NCBI RefSeq assembly: GCF_025685625.1
Contig: NZ_JAGSYI010000001.1
Location: 2,275,147 to 2,339,146 of the forward strand
Source: Acidicapsa acidisoli
GTDB lineage: Bacteria > Acidobacteriota > Terriglobia > Terriglobales > Acidobacteriaceae
Length of the DNA: 64,000 nt
Direction of reading: 5' to 3'
Within the stretch, counting starts at the first letter, position 1. Every line of letters starts with the position of its first letter. The notes beneath the pieces are model-generated. The model did not search any database. It saw only the letters and a list, made by a program, of their open reading frames with translations, and was not told the DNA's origin. This document shows positions 53,214-60,827 of this stretch, piece by piece. Both the position numbers and the translations under genes were made by a program.

Positions 53214-53951
53214 ATGGCCACATCAACGACATTTCGCATTTGGCGCGGAAATCCAGCAGGCGGCGCATTCCAGGACTACACAACGCCGGTTGAGGAGGGG
53301 ATGGTCGTCCTTGACGCCGTGCACCGCATCCAGGCGCAGCAGGCGCCCGACTTAGCGGTGAGATGGAACTGCAAAGCCGGCAAGTGTGGATCGTGCTCTG
53401 CCGAAATCAACGGCATACCCAAGCTCATGTGCATGACCCGACTGAGTGCAATCAATCTGAACGCGCCAGTGATTCTGGAGCCAATGCACGCGTTTCCGAT
53501 CATACGCGATCTGGTTACGGATGTTTCTTGGAATTTCCGGGCCAAGAAGACGATCAAGCAATTCAAGCCGCGCCCACCCGATGCAGCCGATGGCACATGG
53601 CGCGTGCAGCAGGCCGACGTCGAGCGCGTGCAGGAGTTTCGCAAGTGCATTGAATGTTTTCTCTGCCAGGACGTGTGCCACGTTCTAAGAGAGCATCACA
53701 AGCACGAGGAGTTTATCGGTCCGCGTCTGCTCGTCTATGCTGCTGCACTCGAAATGCATCCGCTTGATATCGAAGACCGGGTCAGCGATTTGAGGCATAT
53801 TCACAACCTCGGTTACTGCAACATCACGACTTGTTGCCGGCAGGTGTGTCCCGAATCGATCACGATTACCGAGAATGCGATTATTCCGCTCAAAGAGCGC
53901 GTGGTGGATCGTTACTTCGATCCTCTAAAGCGGCTCTTTCGAATCCTCTGA
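53214..53951 (+). CDS. Succinate dehydrogenase/fumarate reductase iron-sulfur subunit
   Basis: 245 residues. The N-terminal [2Fe-2S] domain has WNCKAGKCGSC and LMCMTRL (Cys53, 58, 61 and 73). The C-terminal part has the two motifs for [4Fe-4S] and [3Fe-4S]-type clusters, CIECFLCQDVCHVL and TCCRQVCPESI. The cluster ligands are all in place. It passes electrons from the flavoprotein to the membrane quinone site. A 15-bp gap separates it from the flavoprotein gene. Confidence 0.95.
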   Translation: MATSTTFRIWRGNPAGGAFQDYTTPVEEGMVVLDAVHRIQAQQAPDLAVRWNCKAGKCGSCSAEINGIPKLMCMTRLSAINLNAPVILEPMHAFPIIRDLVTDVSWNFRAKKTIKQFKPRPPDAADGTWRVQQADVERVQEFRKCIECFLCQDVCHVLREHHKHEEFIGPRLLVYAAALEMHPLDIEDRVSDLRHIHNLGYCNITTCCRQVCPESITITENAIIPLKERVVDRYFDPLKRLFRIL

Positions 53952-53986
53952 CTGAAACTCGATGCTCAATGTGCCGTGGAGATTTG

Positions 53987-54502
53987 CTATCTTGGCGGGG
54001 CGTCCTGGGCGTCCAGGGAAGCGAATTCCTCTTCCAATCCATCCCATTCATAGGCTGGATTTTGCAGCAGACGAACACAGCGATTCCAGCGAAGGATGGC
54101 ATCATCGTTTCCTTCCGGGCGGATCTTTTCAGCCTCAGCAAAAGAGCGTAGGGCCTGGTCGAAAAGCGCTAACAGAGAAAGTGGCAGTTGCCCGGCGTTG
54201 AGCTGCGCTTTCGCGCGTCGCTCGTGCAAAATCCCTGCGTAGTAAAGCCGTTCATACGGATCCTGAAGCTGCCGGAAGAGCTCTTCGGCTTCCCGGTAAC
54301 GATCGGACCCGCGGCCGGTGAACTGATCTGTCAGTGCGAGGCCGAGTAAACGCAATGCAAGCTGATGCTGCGGTTCGACGGTCAAAATATCGAGGCAGAT
54401 AGATTCTGCCTCCTCCGGCTCGTTGAGCGAGCGATATAGCTCCGCTTTCGCAATGGCCTCGCCGATCCCGGCTGTTGAAATACGCTTAATCGTATATTTC
54501 AT
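53987..54502 (-). CDS. TPR-like helical protein of unknown function
   Basis: 171 residues from the ATG at 54502, with a GGAGGAAGAGGAG site upstream. Helical pairs resembling tetratricopeptide repeats: AKAELYRSLNEPEEAESICLDILTVEPQH, LFRQLQDPYERLYYAGILHERRAKAQ, LFDQALRSFAEAEKIRPEGNDDAILRWNRC. No signal peptide. The frame continues upstream through a decayed iron-sulfur-protein remnant, which is not part of this gene. It converges on the SDH operon, which ends 35 bp away. Confidence 0.68.
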   Translation of the reverse strand: MKYTIKRISTAGIGEAIAKAELYRSLNEPEEAESICLDILTVEPQHQLALRLLGLALTDQFTGRGSDRYREAEELFRQLQDPYERLYYAGILHERRAKAQLNAGQLPLSLLALFDQALRSFAEAEKIRPEGNDDAILRWNRCVRLLQNPAYEWDGLEEEFASLDAQDAPPR

Positions 54503-54670
54503 GCTCCTCTTCCTCCTCGCTCGAATTTCCCTGACATCGTGAATCTTGCGAACCAAGCCACATTCTCCTGCCTCGCAATTCCACCTAGCGGCCAGATCAA
54601 AAGCCGATGCGCCTGCATCCAACCGCACGTCAAGCTCAACTATGTCGGGGATCAGCAGTACACGGTAGTC
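54503..54670 (-). pseudogene. Decayed second copy of the SDH iron-sulfur subunit (N-terminal part)
   Basis: The minus-strand frame reads YRVLLIPDIVELDV, then AFDLAARWNCEAGECGLVRKIHD, in register with the intact subunit's [2Fe-2S] domain (APDLAVRWNCKAGKCGSC). The third Cys is lost (CGSC to CGLV) and the rest of the gene is missing, replaced by the TPR-like gene. It is in-frame with that gene only by chance. Confidence 0.65.
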
Positions 54671-54743
54671 GGCTGCCGCTGCAGATTGCTGATCGCCCAG
54701 GAAACTCCTTGCGCCGCGCTTGTGAACGAGCCTTCGGTCCTGT

Positions 54744-55177
54744 TCAGCCTCTCTGTCTTGTTCCAATATCCTCTGCGAAGAAATACTTCAGATCGCCCTC
54801 CATCTCAAGGACGCTGGTTTCAACAATGGTTGACGGACCAGCCTTCTTAACCACGACATTATGCTTCTTTCCCCAGGCATAGTCCAGACTTGATTCGACA
54901 ACGCGGTTACGCTCACTGAAGGCCCGTTGCAGAATCTCCCTGCCATCGCCAGACATCGTGTCGCGAAGCTGCAAACGCTGGTCGCCGGACGCATGCACAT
55001 CGGCTATCGCGGCGGTAAATGCGACCCTTGGCCATCACGTAGTGGGCTTTGCCGAGTAGAGACTTGCACGCGTGCCGATCGGCATCGCTGGGCTAATTTT
55101 CAATTGCACTGCGAAGGCGCGCACCGTCAGCGTAGATTGATGAGCACCTCGTACTTGTGAGCTTCGTATTTGGGAGT
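54744..55177 (-). pseudogene. Decayed second copy of the SDH flavoprotein subunit, with internal deletion
   Basis: Across shifting minus-strand frames the order of pieces follows the flavoprotein: TPKYEAHKYEVLI; IYADGARLRSAIEN and CKSLLGKAHYVMAKG; IADVHASGDQRLQLRDTMSGDG; then a jump to the C-terminal end, YAWGKKHNVVVKK and EMEGDLKYFFAED. Intact counterparts are CKSLLGKAHTVMAEGG, ADTMRGG and EWGKYNIVIRGG. At least two frameshifts, an in-frame stop and a deletion of several hundred codons make it non-functional. Confidence 0.72.
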
Positions 55178-55225
55178 CGCAATCGATTGACATAACGATA
55201 CCAGCGAACCACAGGCAAGCTCAAT

Positions 55226-55594
55226 TTAGACACAGACTGAGTCGACCAATTCAACCAGAGCATCTCCGTCAACTGGTTTTCTGAAGAAGCCTAAGGCACC
55301 GCTTTCCAGATAAAACTCTTCCGATCGTTCCGACGGCTTTCCTGTAATGATGATTACGGGGACGGCGCAGTTGCTGTTTTTCAAATGTTGTAGAAGGCCG
55401 AGACCGCTCATTTGTCGCATCTCGACATCCGAGATGATGCAGTTCGTTTGGGAAAGTGTACCGGATGTTAGAAATTGTTCTGCGGATTCGTAGGTCTGGG
55501 CACTATACCCAAATGAGGACAATAGGTTCGCGAGTGATTCAAGAACTCGGGGATCGTCATCTATAACCGCGATCGAACAGGCCTGCGCACTCAT
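55226..55594 (-). CDS. Single-domain response regulator
   Basis: 122 residues from the ATG at 55594. The receiver fold has AVIDDDPRVLESL (acidic pocket), the phosphorylation Asp in CIISDVEMRQMSG, the Thr in VIIITGKPSE and the Lys in FFRKPVDGDAL. There is no output domain, so it may relay or compete for phosphate. No kinase is adjacent. It lies just downstream of the FixJ-like regulator on the same strand. Confidence 0.9.
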   Translation of the reverse strand: MSAQACSIAVIDDDPRVLESLANLLSSFGYSAQTYESAEQFLTSGTLSQTNCIISDVEMRQMSGLGLLQHLKNSNCAVPVIIITGKPSERSEEFYLESGALGFFRKPVDGDALVELVDSVCV

Positions 55595-55649
55595 GGGTAA
55601 CCCTCGAGTCAACCAAATAGACTCTACTCAATCTTGCGGAAAAACTGTC

Positions 55650-56288
55650 TTACATCTTCCCATGGGATGTGCTCATCATCTCGAGCTCGAGCTTGCCTGC
55701 CAGCTTGACCAATGTCGCAAAGGAGTCGGCCTCCATCTTTCGCATTATGTGCCCACGATGGATTTGGACGGTGTACTCGGTGATCCCCAATTCAAAGGCC
55801 GCCTGCTTGTTCAGCAGACCTCTTGCCAAAAGTGAAAGGACCTCTCGTTCGCGCGGGGTCAGGGATTCATACCGAGCCACTAGCCTGGCATACTCCACTG
55901 CCTCTTGACGGGTCGCGTAATCTTGCCGCAAGGCCCGCTCGACTGAAGCGAGAAGCGCATCTTCATCAACCGGTTTGGTGAGAAAATCAACTGCGCCCCC
56001 TCTCATCGCTCTCACGGTTGATGGGATGTCGCCTCGCCCGGTGAGAAAGATCACAGGTATTGAAGTCTTTGTCGAAATCAGCTTCTGGACCTCCAGGCCA
56101 CCCAATCCGGGCATCTTGAGATCGAGGATGAGACACGCGCAAGAGTCTCGGCGGGCAAAATCAAGGAAGTCCTGTCCAGACGTAAAGATCTGCACGCGCT
56201 TGCCGTTAGCCCGTAAGAGCGTAGACAGCGCCTCTCCGACGCTGGTCTCGTCGTCCACGATATAGACAAGCTCATTCGCCGGTTCCAT
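55650..56288 (-). CDS. FixJ-type response regulator (LuxR output)
   Basis: 212 residues from the ATG at 56288. Receiver: YIVDDETSVGEAL, LILDLKMPGLGG with the phosphorylation Asp, FLTGRGDIPSTVRAM, and KPVDEDAL. The output helix-turn-helix is LTPREREVLSLLARGLLNKQAAFELGITEYTVQIHRGHIMRKM. The pattern GRGDIP-TVRAM-GAVDFLTKP is that of FixJ-like regulators. Its C-terminal helix has a partial copy near 58780-58856. The cognate kinase is not in the window. Confidence 0.92.
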   Translation of the reverse strand: MEPANELVYIVDDETSVGEALSTLLRANGKRVQIFTSGQDFLDFARRDSCACLILDLKMPGLGGLEVQKLISTKTSIPVIFLTGRGDIPSTVRAMRGGAVDFLTKPVDEDALLASVERALRQDYATRQEAVEYARLVARYESLTPREREVLSLLARGLLNKQAAFELGITEYTVQIHRGHIMRKMEADSFATLVKLAGKLELEMMSTSHGKM

Positions 56289-56654
56289 GAATGACTCCTT
56301 CCGAACAGGCACTTAACGGTCAGCGGCCCACCGATAACGGTGCGATCGAGACGCGCCTTGCGAAATCCCTTGACGTTAGGCATTATACCTGCAATGCCAA
56401 CCCAGAATGCGTTTACCTCGACGGCGTGGCATTACATAAATATGGAATAGCCTCGGACGATGTTTGCGGTATAAGGGCCTGGACTCGGCACCCGGATTGC
56501 GATCTGGAATCCTCCTCGATACAAGTAGCGGTTCTCATCGGAAGTCGTGGTTCGATCCTACTGATCGGAAATCTCGGTACTGCACGCAGTTCCTGGTGAG
56601 GTCCCGAACCTTACACATTAACGATTGAAGCGGTGCTTCGTAGCGGTGGACAAC
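56289..56654. other. 366-bp stretch without a supported gene
   Basis: No convincing frame; it lies between two minus-strand genes and would hold the promoter of the FixJ-type regulator. No clear hairpin was found. Confidence 0.35.
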
Positions 56655-57404
56655 TCACTTGCGGGGCTTGGAGATTCCATATCTCGCAAGTGAGGAGCGC
56701 AGCCTCACTTTCCCCCGCAGAAGACGAGACTTCGCTGCGGCCAAAGAGATATCCTGCGCCTTCGCCGTTTCTTCCAGGGAACACTCAGATCCGTAATAGT
56801 GGTTGACGACGGAGCGCAGCCTCGGGGGCAACTTCTCAACTTCTCGCCTCACAAGAAGGATGGTCTGTTGTTTCAGACAGATCCCTTCAGGTCCTGGCGA
56901 TCGATCTACGAACTGTTGTAGTTCCACTATTCCCGTGTCCAAGCTGTTCGTACAAGCAAAGGTTTCTCTGCGAACTCTTCGTTTCCGCATAATCATCAAT
57001 GCCGAATTCACTCCGATGGCTGTGAGCCAAGTGGAGAATTTGCAGGACCGGCGAAAGGAAGTCACATGCATACAGGCTCGCAATAGAGTGTCCTGAAGTG
57101 CGTCTTCTGCGTCCTCTTGGTTCCGCACGATCCTGAGTATCTTGTTTCTTACGATTGAAGAATGCCGTCCACACAGTTCAACAAATGCCTGCTGATCTCC
57201 GCCTTGTGCGGCAGTGATCAAATCATCGTCTGAGACATTAGAGTCACCATACGCGTAATTTCCATCGTGAAAGCTCGATGGTGACAACGGTTGCGAGCCG
57301 AGGAAATTGTCGGCCTCCGACTCAACGTTCGTGAGACTCTGTCTGCGGGGTATTTCAGCCGTTGGGATATTTCCCTCATTTGGATTGTAGAAAGTGGTAC
57401 TCAT
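56655..57404 (-). CDS. ECF-type RNA polymerase sigma factor
   Basis: 249 residues from the ATG at 57404 with GGAGG 5 nt upstream. A disordered N-terminal extension of about 60 residues precedes region 2 (DDDLITAAQGGDQQAFVELCGRH, IVRNQEDAEDALQDTLLRACMHVTSF, CKFSTWLTAIGVNSALMIMRKRR). Region 4 is LPPRLRSVVNHYYGSECSLEETAKAQDISLAAAKSRLLRGKVRL. Both sigma domains are complete. No anti-sigma gene is visible next to it. Confidence 0.92.
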   Translation of the reverse strand: MSTTFYNPNEGNIPTAEIPRRQSLTNVESEADNFLGSQPLSPSSFHDGNYAYGDSNVSDDDLITAAQGGDQQAFVELCGRHSSIVRNKILRIVRNQEDAEDALQDTLLRACMHVTSFRRSCKFSTWLTAIGVNSALMIMRKRRVRRETFACTNSLDTGIVELQQFVDRSPGPEGICLKQQTILLVRREVEKLPPRLRSVVNHYYGSECSLEETAKAQDISLAAAKSRLLRGKVRLRSSLARYGISKPRK

Positions 57405-57431
57405 TTGTTCCTCCACTGTGAACAGACCGGG

Positions 57432-57986
57432 TTAACGCATCGCGAAACGTTGTGAAATATTGCTGAGTTCATCGATTTGGCTTACTTGATTGTTGACCCG
57501 CTGTCGCGCCTTGTTTATGTCTCGAGGTGGCCTACCTAGCAGCAATGCGCAGTCACATATCGAATAGCGTTCGAGAACACAAATAACGAAAACAAACCGA
57601 TCCAACTCCGGAAGGTCGAGAATCGCTTCAGACTCTGCAATTGCACCTAGCGAGTCATCTTGGGAGAATGCGATTAATCCGTTGTCCGCTTCGTCGTTCG
57701 TATTGATGAACTGCTCACCTCCGGAGCACATGACGTGGCGGATGGCATTGCGAATAACCATGCGACGTGTCCAACTGAGGACCCATTCCTTGGAAACTGA
57801 ACTACTTGCCATGCATTCTCGAAAGGCACGAATCAAGCATCGCTTTGCGGCTTCCGAGTTCGCAGTGAGCAACAGGGCCAGTCTTTGCAAACCTACCCGT
57901 TCGCACTCGAATATCCTGACAAACTCTTCTTTGCTGGCGTATTCACATCTGTCGCTTATTGTCTTGCTGAACCAATGGACCTTCAT
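57432..57986 (-). CDS. Sigma-factor-like protein, degenerate
   Basis: 184 residues, start at ATG 57986 or GTG 57989, with GGAGG upstream. The first half (EEFVRIFECERVGLQRLALLLTANSEAAKRCLIRAFREC, SWTRRMVIRNAIRHV) resembles sigma region 2 in outline, and the second half (DLPELDRFVFVICVLERYSICDCALLLGRPPRDINKARQRV) resembles region 4. Acidic and aromatic residues of true -10 contacts are weak. It lies upstream of the ECF sigma gene on the same strand, so it may be a partner or a decayed paralog. Confidence 0.6.
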   Translation of the reverse strand: MKVHWFSKTISDRCEYASKEEFVRIFECERVGLQRLALLLTANSEAAKRCLIRAFRECMASSSVSKEWVLSWTRRMVIRNAIRHVMCSGGEQFINTNDEADNGLIAFSQDDSLGAIAESEAILDLPELDRFVFVICVLERYSICDCALLLGRPPRDINKARQRVNNQVSQIDELSNISQRFAMR

Positions 57987-58013
57987 CACATTAGTTCCTC
58001 CGTATGCCCACAT

Positions 58014-58775
58014 CGTGGTCCGGGTCCTTCGGTTTCATTTCGCGATGACTAGCGTTTCAAGGAAGCCACAATCTTTTGAGTGTCGCTCTGGGATCGAGGT
58101 CGGACGAACATGCTCTTCAAACGGTAATGTCGGTCTGACTATGCATTTCCTTGCTCTACCTGAGCACTCTCGCTTTCACTAAGCCGCAGATCACGCTCGG
58201 TTCAAGGTGACCGTCCATTTGGCCTCATCGTTCTTTCCGTACAAGGCGATCCTACTGCCGAATCTGCGCCCAGAACATTACATGTTTCTGGTAACCCTAT
58301 CGAGTGACAGTCATCCATGCTCCTTGTTCCGAGGGCTGCGGCGGGTGCTCGCAAGCTCAAATACGTATCTGCAGTCTCAGTCGGCGGGGTCTTGCGAACG
58401 AATGATCCCTTCGCGGTACAGTCGGTTCAACACACGAACGCGACCGACGGGGATGTCTACGGTGTGGCAACGGAGTTGTTTACCTCTGGGGAGAAGTTCG
58501 CGTTTCTGCAGTGCCGGTGTTCGCGGTACCCACGCCACATCAAATATGTAGCGGCTGCTCATTTCCCAACAGACGTCATCTACGCAGTGAGAGTATCTCG
58601 ATATCCGAATTCCAAATGGACCTTCGATGTTGGGACCGGTCATGTGGGAGCTACTTTGGCGCAGGGCACTAACATCAGGGTCAATAATGCGGTCGCATTC
58701 GCAGCCGACTTCCGCTTCCAGGAACGACCGGCGAGGTATAACATTCACAGGAACAATGGGACGGAACGGCGCTAT
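58014..58775. other. 760-bp stretch with overlapping open frames, none accepted
   Basis: A plus-strand frame from 58317 and a minus-strand frame at 58377-58799 overlap over 400 bp. Neither resembles a family I know. The plus frame runs into a response-regulator tail at 58782 and may be a chimera. Confidence 0.35.
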
Positions 58776-58856
58776 ATCGCGCAGATCCTTCGCGGACATA
58801 TCATGCGGAAGATAGAAGCCGATTGTTTCGCGACTCTAGCCAAGCTAGCAAAAGGA
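58776..58856 (+). pseudogene. Fragment of a FixJ/LuxR-type regulator C-terminus
   Basis: The frame reads YIAQILRGHIMRKIEADCF then ATLAKLAK, against YTVQIHRGHIMRKMEADSF and ATLVKLAG in the regulator at 55650-56288. About 26 codons match closely; the receiver and most of the helix-turn-helix are missing. It is on the opposite strand to the intact gene. Confidence 0.65.
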
Positions 58857-58894
58857 AGTTTGCAAGAAACCGCTCCCGAACTGAATATCTCGCG

Positions 58895-59356
58895 CTACTC
58901 GCCTCTCCAATTAGCTCGCGTGTAGACCGCGCGAAGTTCAGATCTGCACTTCAGCGCGAAATCGTTGAGAGGATCTGCGTGTTGCTCCAGAGCGGCCGAT
59001 TTCATCTGGTCGAGGCTCATGTTCTTCTCGCCGAACCTTTCGACGAGCTTCTTTACAAACGCTTCTGCCGCCTCGAGCACGCTGGAGGAGGCGAAGAGCC
59101 TGATCCGGTTCACCAGCGCGTACATCGCCACGATCTCATCGAGATTGTCCAGGCTCTGCGAAAGCGCCTTGGCATAACATGATGTTCCCTGTCGTATGAA
59201 CTCTGAGTAGAGTTCTTCGCGTTGCGCGATTTCTCGATTAGTCAGCTCTCGCTGCATCACGCTTCGTTGGAGAACGAAATTGCTGAGGACCGGAGTTGTA
59301 GCGCCGATAACAGAACCGCTGAGCGCCGCCAAAACACTGGTCATAGTACTATCCAT
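58895..59356 (-). CDS. Conserved hypothetical protein, N-terminal membrane anchor
   Basis: 153 residues from the ATG at 59356. A hydrophobic N-terminus (VLAALSGSVIGATTPVLSNFVL) anchors it. The rest is helical and charged: ELTNREIAQREELYSEFIRQ, LDNLDEIVAMYALVNRIRLFASSSVLEAAEAFVKKLVERF. This is the pattern of a widespread family without a known role. It lies 41 bp after tolC on the same strand. Confidence 0.7.
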   Translation of the reverse strand: MDSTMTSVLAALSGSVIGATTPVLSNFVLQRSVMQRELTNREIAQREELYSEFIRQGTSCYAKALSQSLDNLDEIVAMYALVNRIRLFASSSVLEAAEAFVKKLVERFGEKNMSLDQMKSAALEQHADPLNDFALKCRSELRAVYTRANWRGE

Positions 59357-59406
59357 GGAATTCAACCTGCCTTTGCGTGGGAACCGTCTTTCGTATGAAA
59401 TCCCCT

Positions 59407-60798
59407 CTACTGAGGCATCTGGCCGATCGTCCTCTTCAAGTCAGCCTCCGCCAATGAGAGGCCACAGTTAGCTTCCAGCAAGGATGCGGTTGCGCTTGCC
59501 AGGTCAGCATGGCTCTGACTGCGGGCGGAGTCGAGCGCCGCAGTCTGCTCAAACTGTCGATCGGCAAGCCTGGCCGCTTCTGTTCGGACCTTCAAAACCT
59601 GTCCAGCAACATCAACCATCTGCCTGAGTTCGTCGACTCTGTCATAAATGCCTTGCACCTGAACTTCAATCTCAGATTGCAGCTTGTCCACTGTAACTTC
59701 CGCAGAGTGGACTTCACTCCGGGCTTCCCGGACTTTGGCTTCGCGTCGCCCGCCGTCGAAGAGATCGTAGCCCAGTGAAAACCCGAATGTTCCGAAATTA
59801 TGGACGAGAAATGGCACACCGCTCTGATAGCTGTACCGGGAGAGAGCTGTCACATCGGGTATGTAAGCATCCTTGGCTGCCGTCAGGCCCGCTTGGGCTT
59901 TAGTAAGAGTTTGTCGAGCCGCTTTGAGGTCCTGGTTCTGATCCAATGCGATCCGTATTGCGTCAGTCCGCGATGGAATGTCGAGCGCAACCGCAGCCGC
60001 TCCGGGATCGAGATCAATTGGTGTCTCAACCGGGAGTCCAAGAACATCTGCAAGTTGACGCTGCAAATCGTTTCCTTGCAGACGTAAAGTCAGGCTCTCC
60101 TGCTGCACTTGCAGTATGGCTGCCTTGCTCTGAAGAGCCGATATTTCAAGAGCGTTGCCCCTCGCTACATCGTTTCGGCTCTCCTCATCCTTGATCTGGG
60201 CTGCGGCTAATTGGTCCTGGGATGCCTTCAACTTTTGTTGGTTGATCAATATGTTGTAGTAGAGCTGGCGGACTTGCAGTGCAATAGAATCCTGGGTTTG
60301 ATCGAGTTGTGTCTTGGCGATGAGCAAATCTTGTTTTGCAGCAACGTTCGCCTGGTGGATGCGAAACAACTGAGTAAGAGGCTGCTCTAAGCCCGCGGCC
60401 CCGGTGTATCCAGTGTCACTTCCTTGATCGACAACGAGCGGCTTTGCCGGTACCGGCCCTGTCGCCGGATAGTTTCCAAACGCGCCTTTTGGAATCTCAA
60501 TGCCTGCCAGCTCTGTGATATGAAGAACACTGCCGCTCGCTTTGATTTGAGGCAGATAGTCGGACCTCGCTTCGTCTTTCTTACTCTGCGTCTGCTCGAC
60601 TGAGAGACTGCGGAGGTGAATAGAATGATTTTGCTTTAGAGCAAGATTGATCGCTTGCTCGAGCGTTAATTGCATCGGATTCGCAGAGGGTTGTTGCGCT
60701 ACAGAATTTGTGACGAATGTCGAACCTAGGAGTACCAGGGGTAAGCACAGCCTGGCTGCTGCGCGTAGCTCTCGGCGTACTGCAGAGCCTGCCTTCAT
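59407..60798 (-). CDS. tolC: TolC-family outer membrane efflux protein
   Basis: 463 residues from the ATG at 60798, with AAAGGGG 7 nt upstream. A signal peptide (LCLPLVLLGSTFVTNSVAQQ) is followed by two OEP repeats: LTLEQAINLALKQNHSIHL, then KKDEARSDYLPQIKASGSV in the first half, and QNQDLKAARQTLTKAQAGLTAAKDAYIPDVTALSRYSYQSG in the second. Long helical stretches form the periplasmic tunnel. Together with the HlyD-like and 14-helix MFS proteins upstream it makes a tripartite drug efflux pump. Confidence 0.9.
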   Translation of the reverse strand: MKAGSAVRRELRAAARLCLPLVLLGSTFVTNSVAQQPSANPMQLTLEQAINLALKQNHSIHLRSLSVEQTQSKKDEARSDYLPQIKASGSVLHITELAGIEIPKGAFGNYPATGPVPAKPLVVDQGSDTGYTGAAGLEQPLTQLFRIHQANVAAKQDLLIAKTQLDQTQDSIALQVRQLYYNILINQQKLKASQDQLAAAQIKDEESRNDVARGNALEISALQSKAAILQVQQESLTLRLQGNDLQRQLADVLGLPVETPIDLDPGAAAVALDIPSRTDAIRIALDQNQDLKAARQTLTKAQAGLTAAKDAYIPDVTALSRYSYQSGVPFLVHNFGTFGFSLGYDLFDGGRREAKVREARSEVHSAEVTVDKLQSEIEVQVQGIYDRVDELRQMVDVAGQVLKVRTEAARLADRQFEQTAALDSARSQSHADLASATASLLEANCGLSLAEADLKRTIGQMPQ

Positions 60799-60827
60799 AA
60801 TCTGTCCCCTTTCGTGGAGTTTGCTTC

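Noticed and set aside
54503-54766. N-terminal extension of the TPR-like protein
   Set aside because: The extension reads as a broken iron-sulfur-protein domain, and a strong ribosome-binding site stands just before the ATG at 54502.
54744-54998. An 84-codon independent gene
   Set aside because: Its pieces align in order with two separate ends of the SDH flavoprotein and the upstream sequence continues that alignment in other frames.
58377-58799. A 140-codon minus-strand gene
   Set aside because: It overlaps an equally open plus-strand frame, has no convincing ribosome-binding site and matches no family I know.
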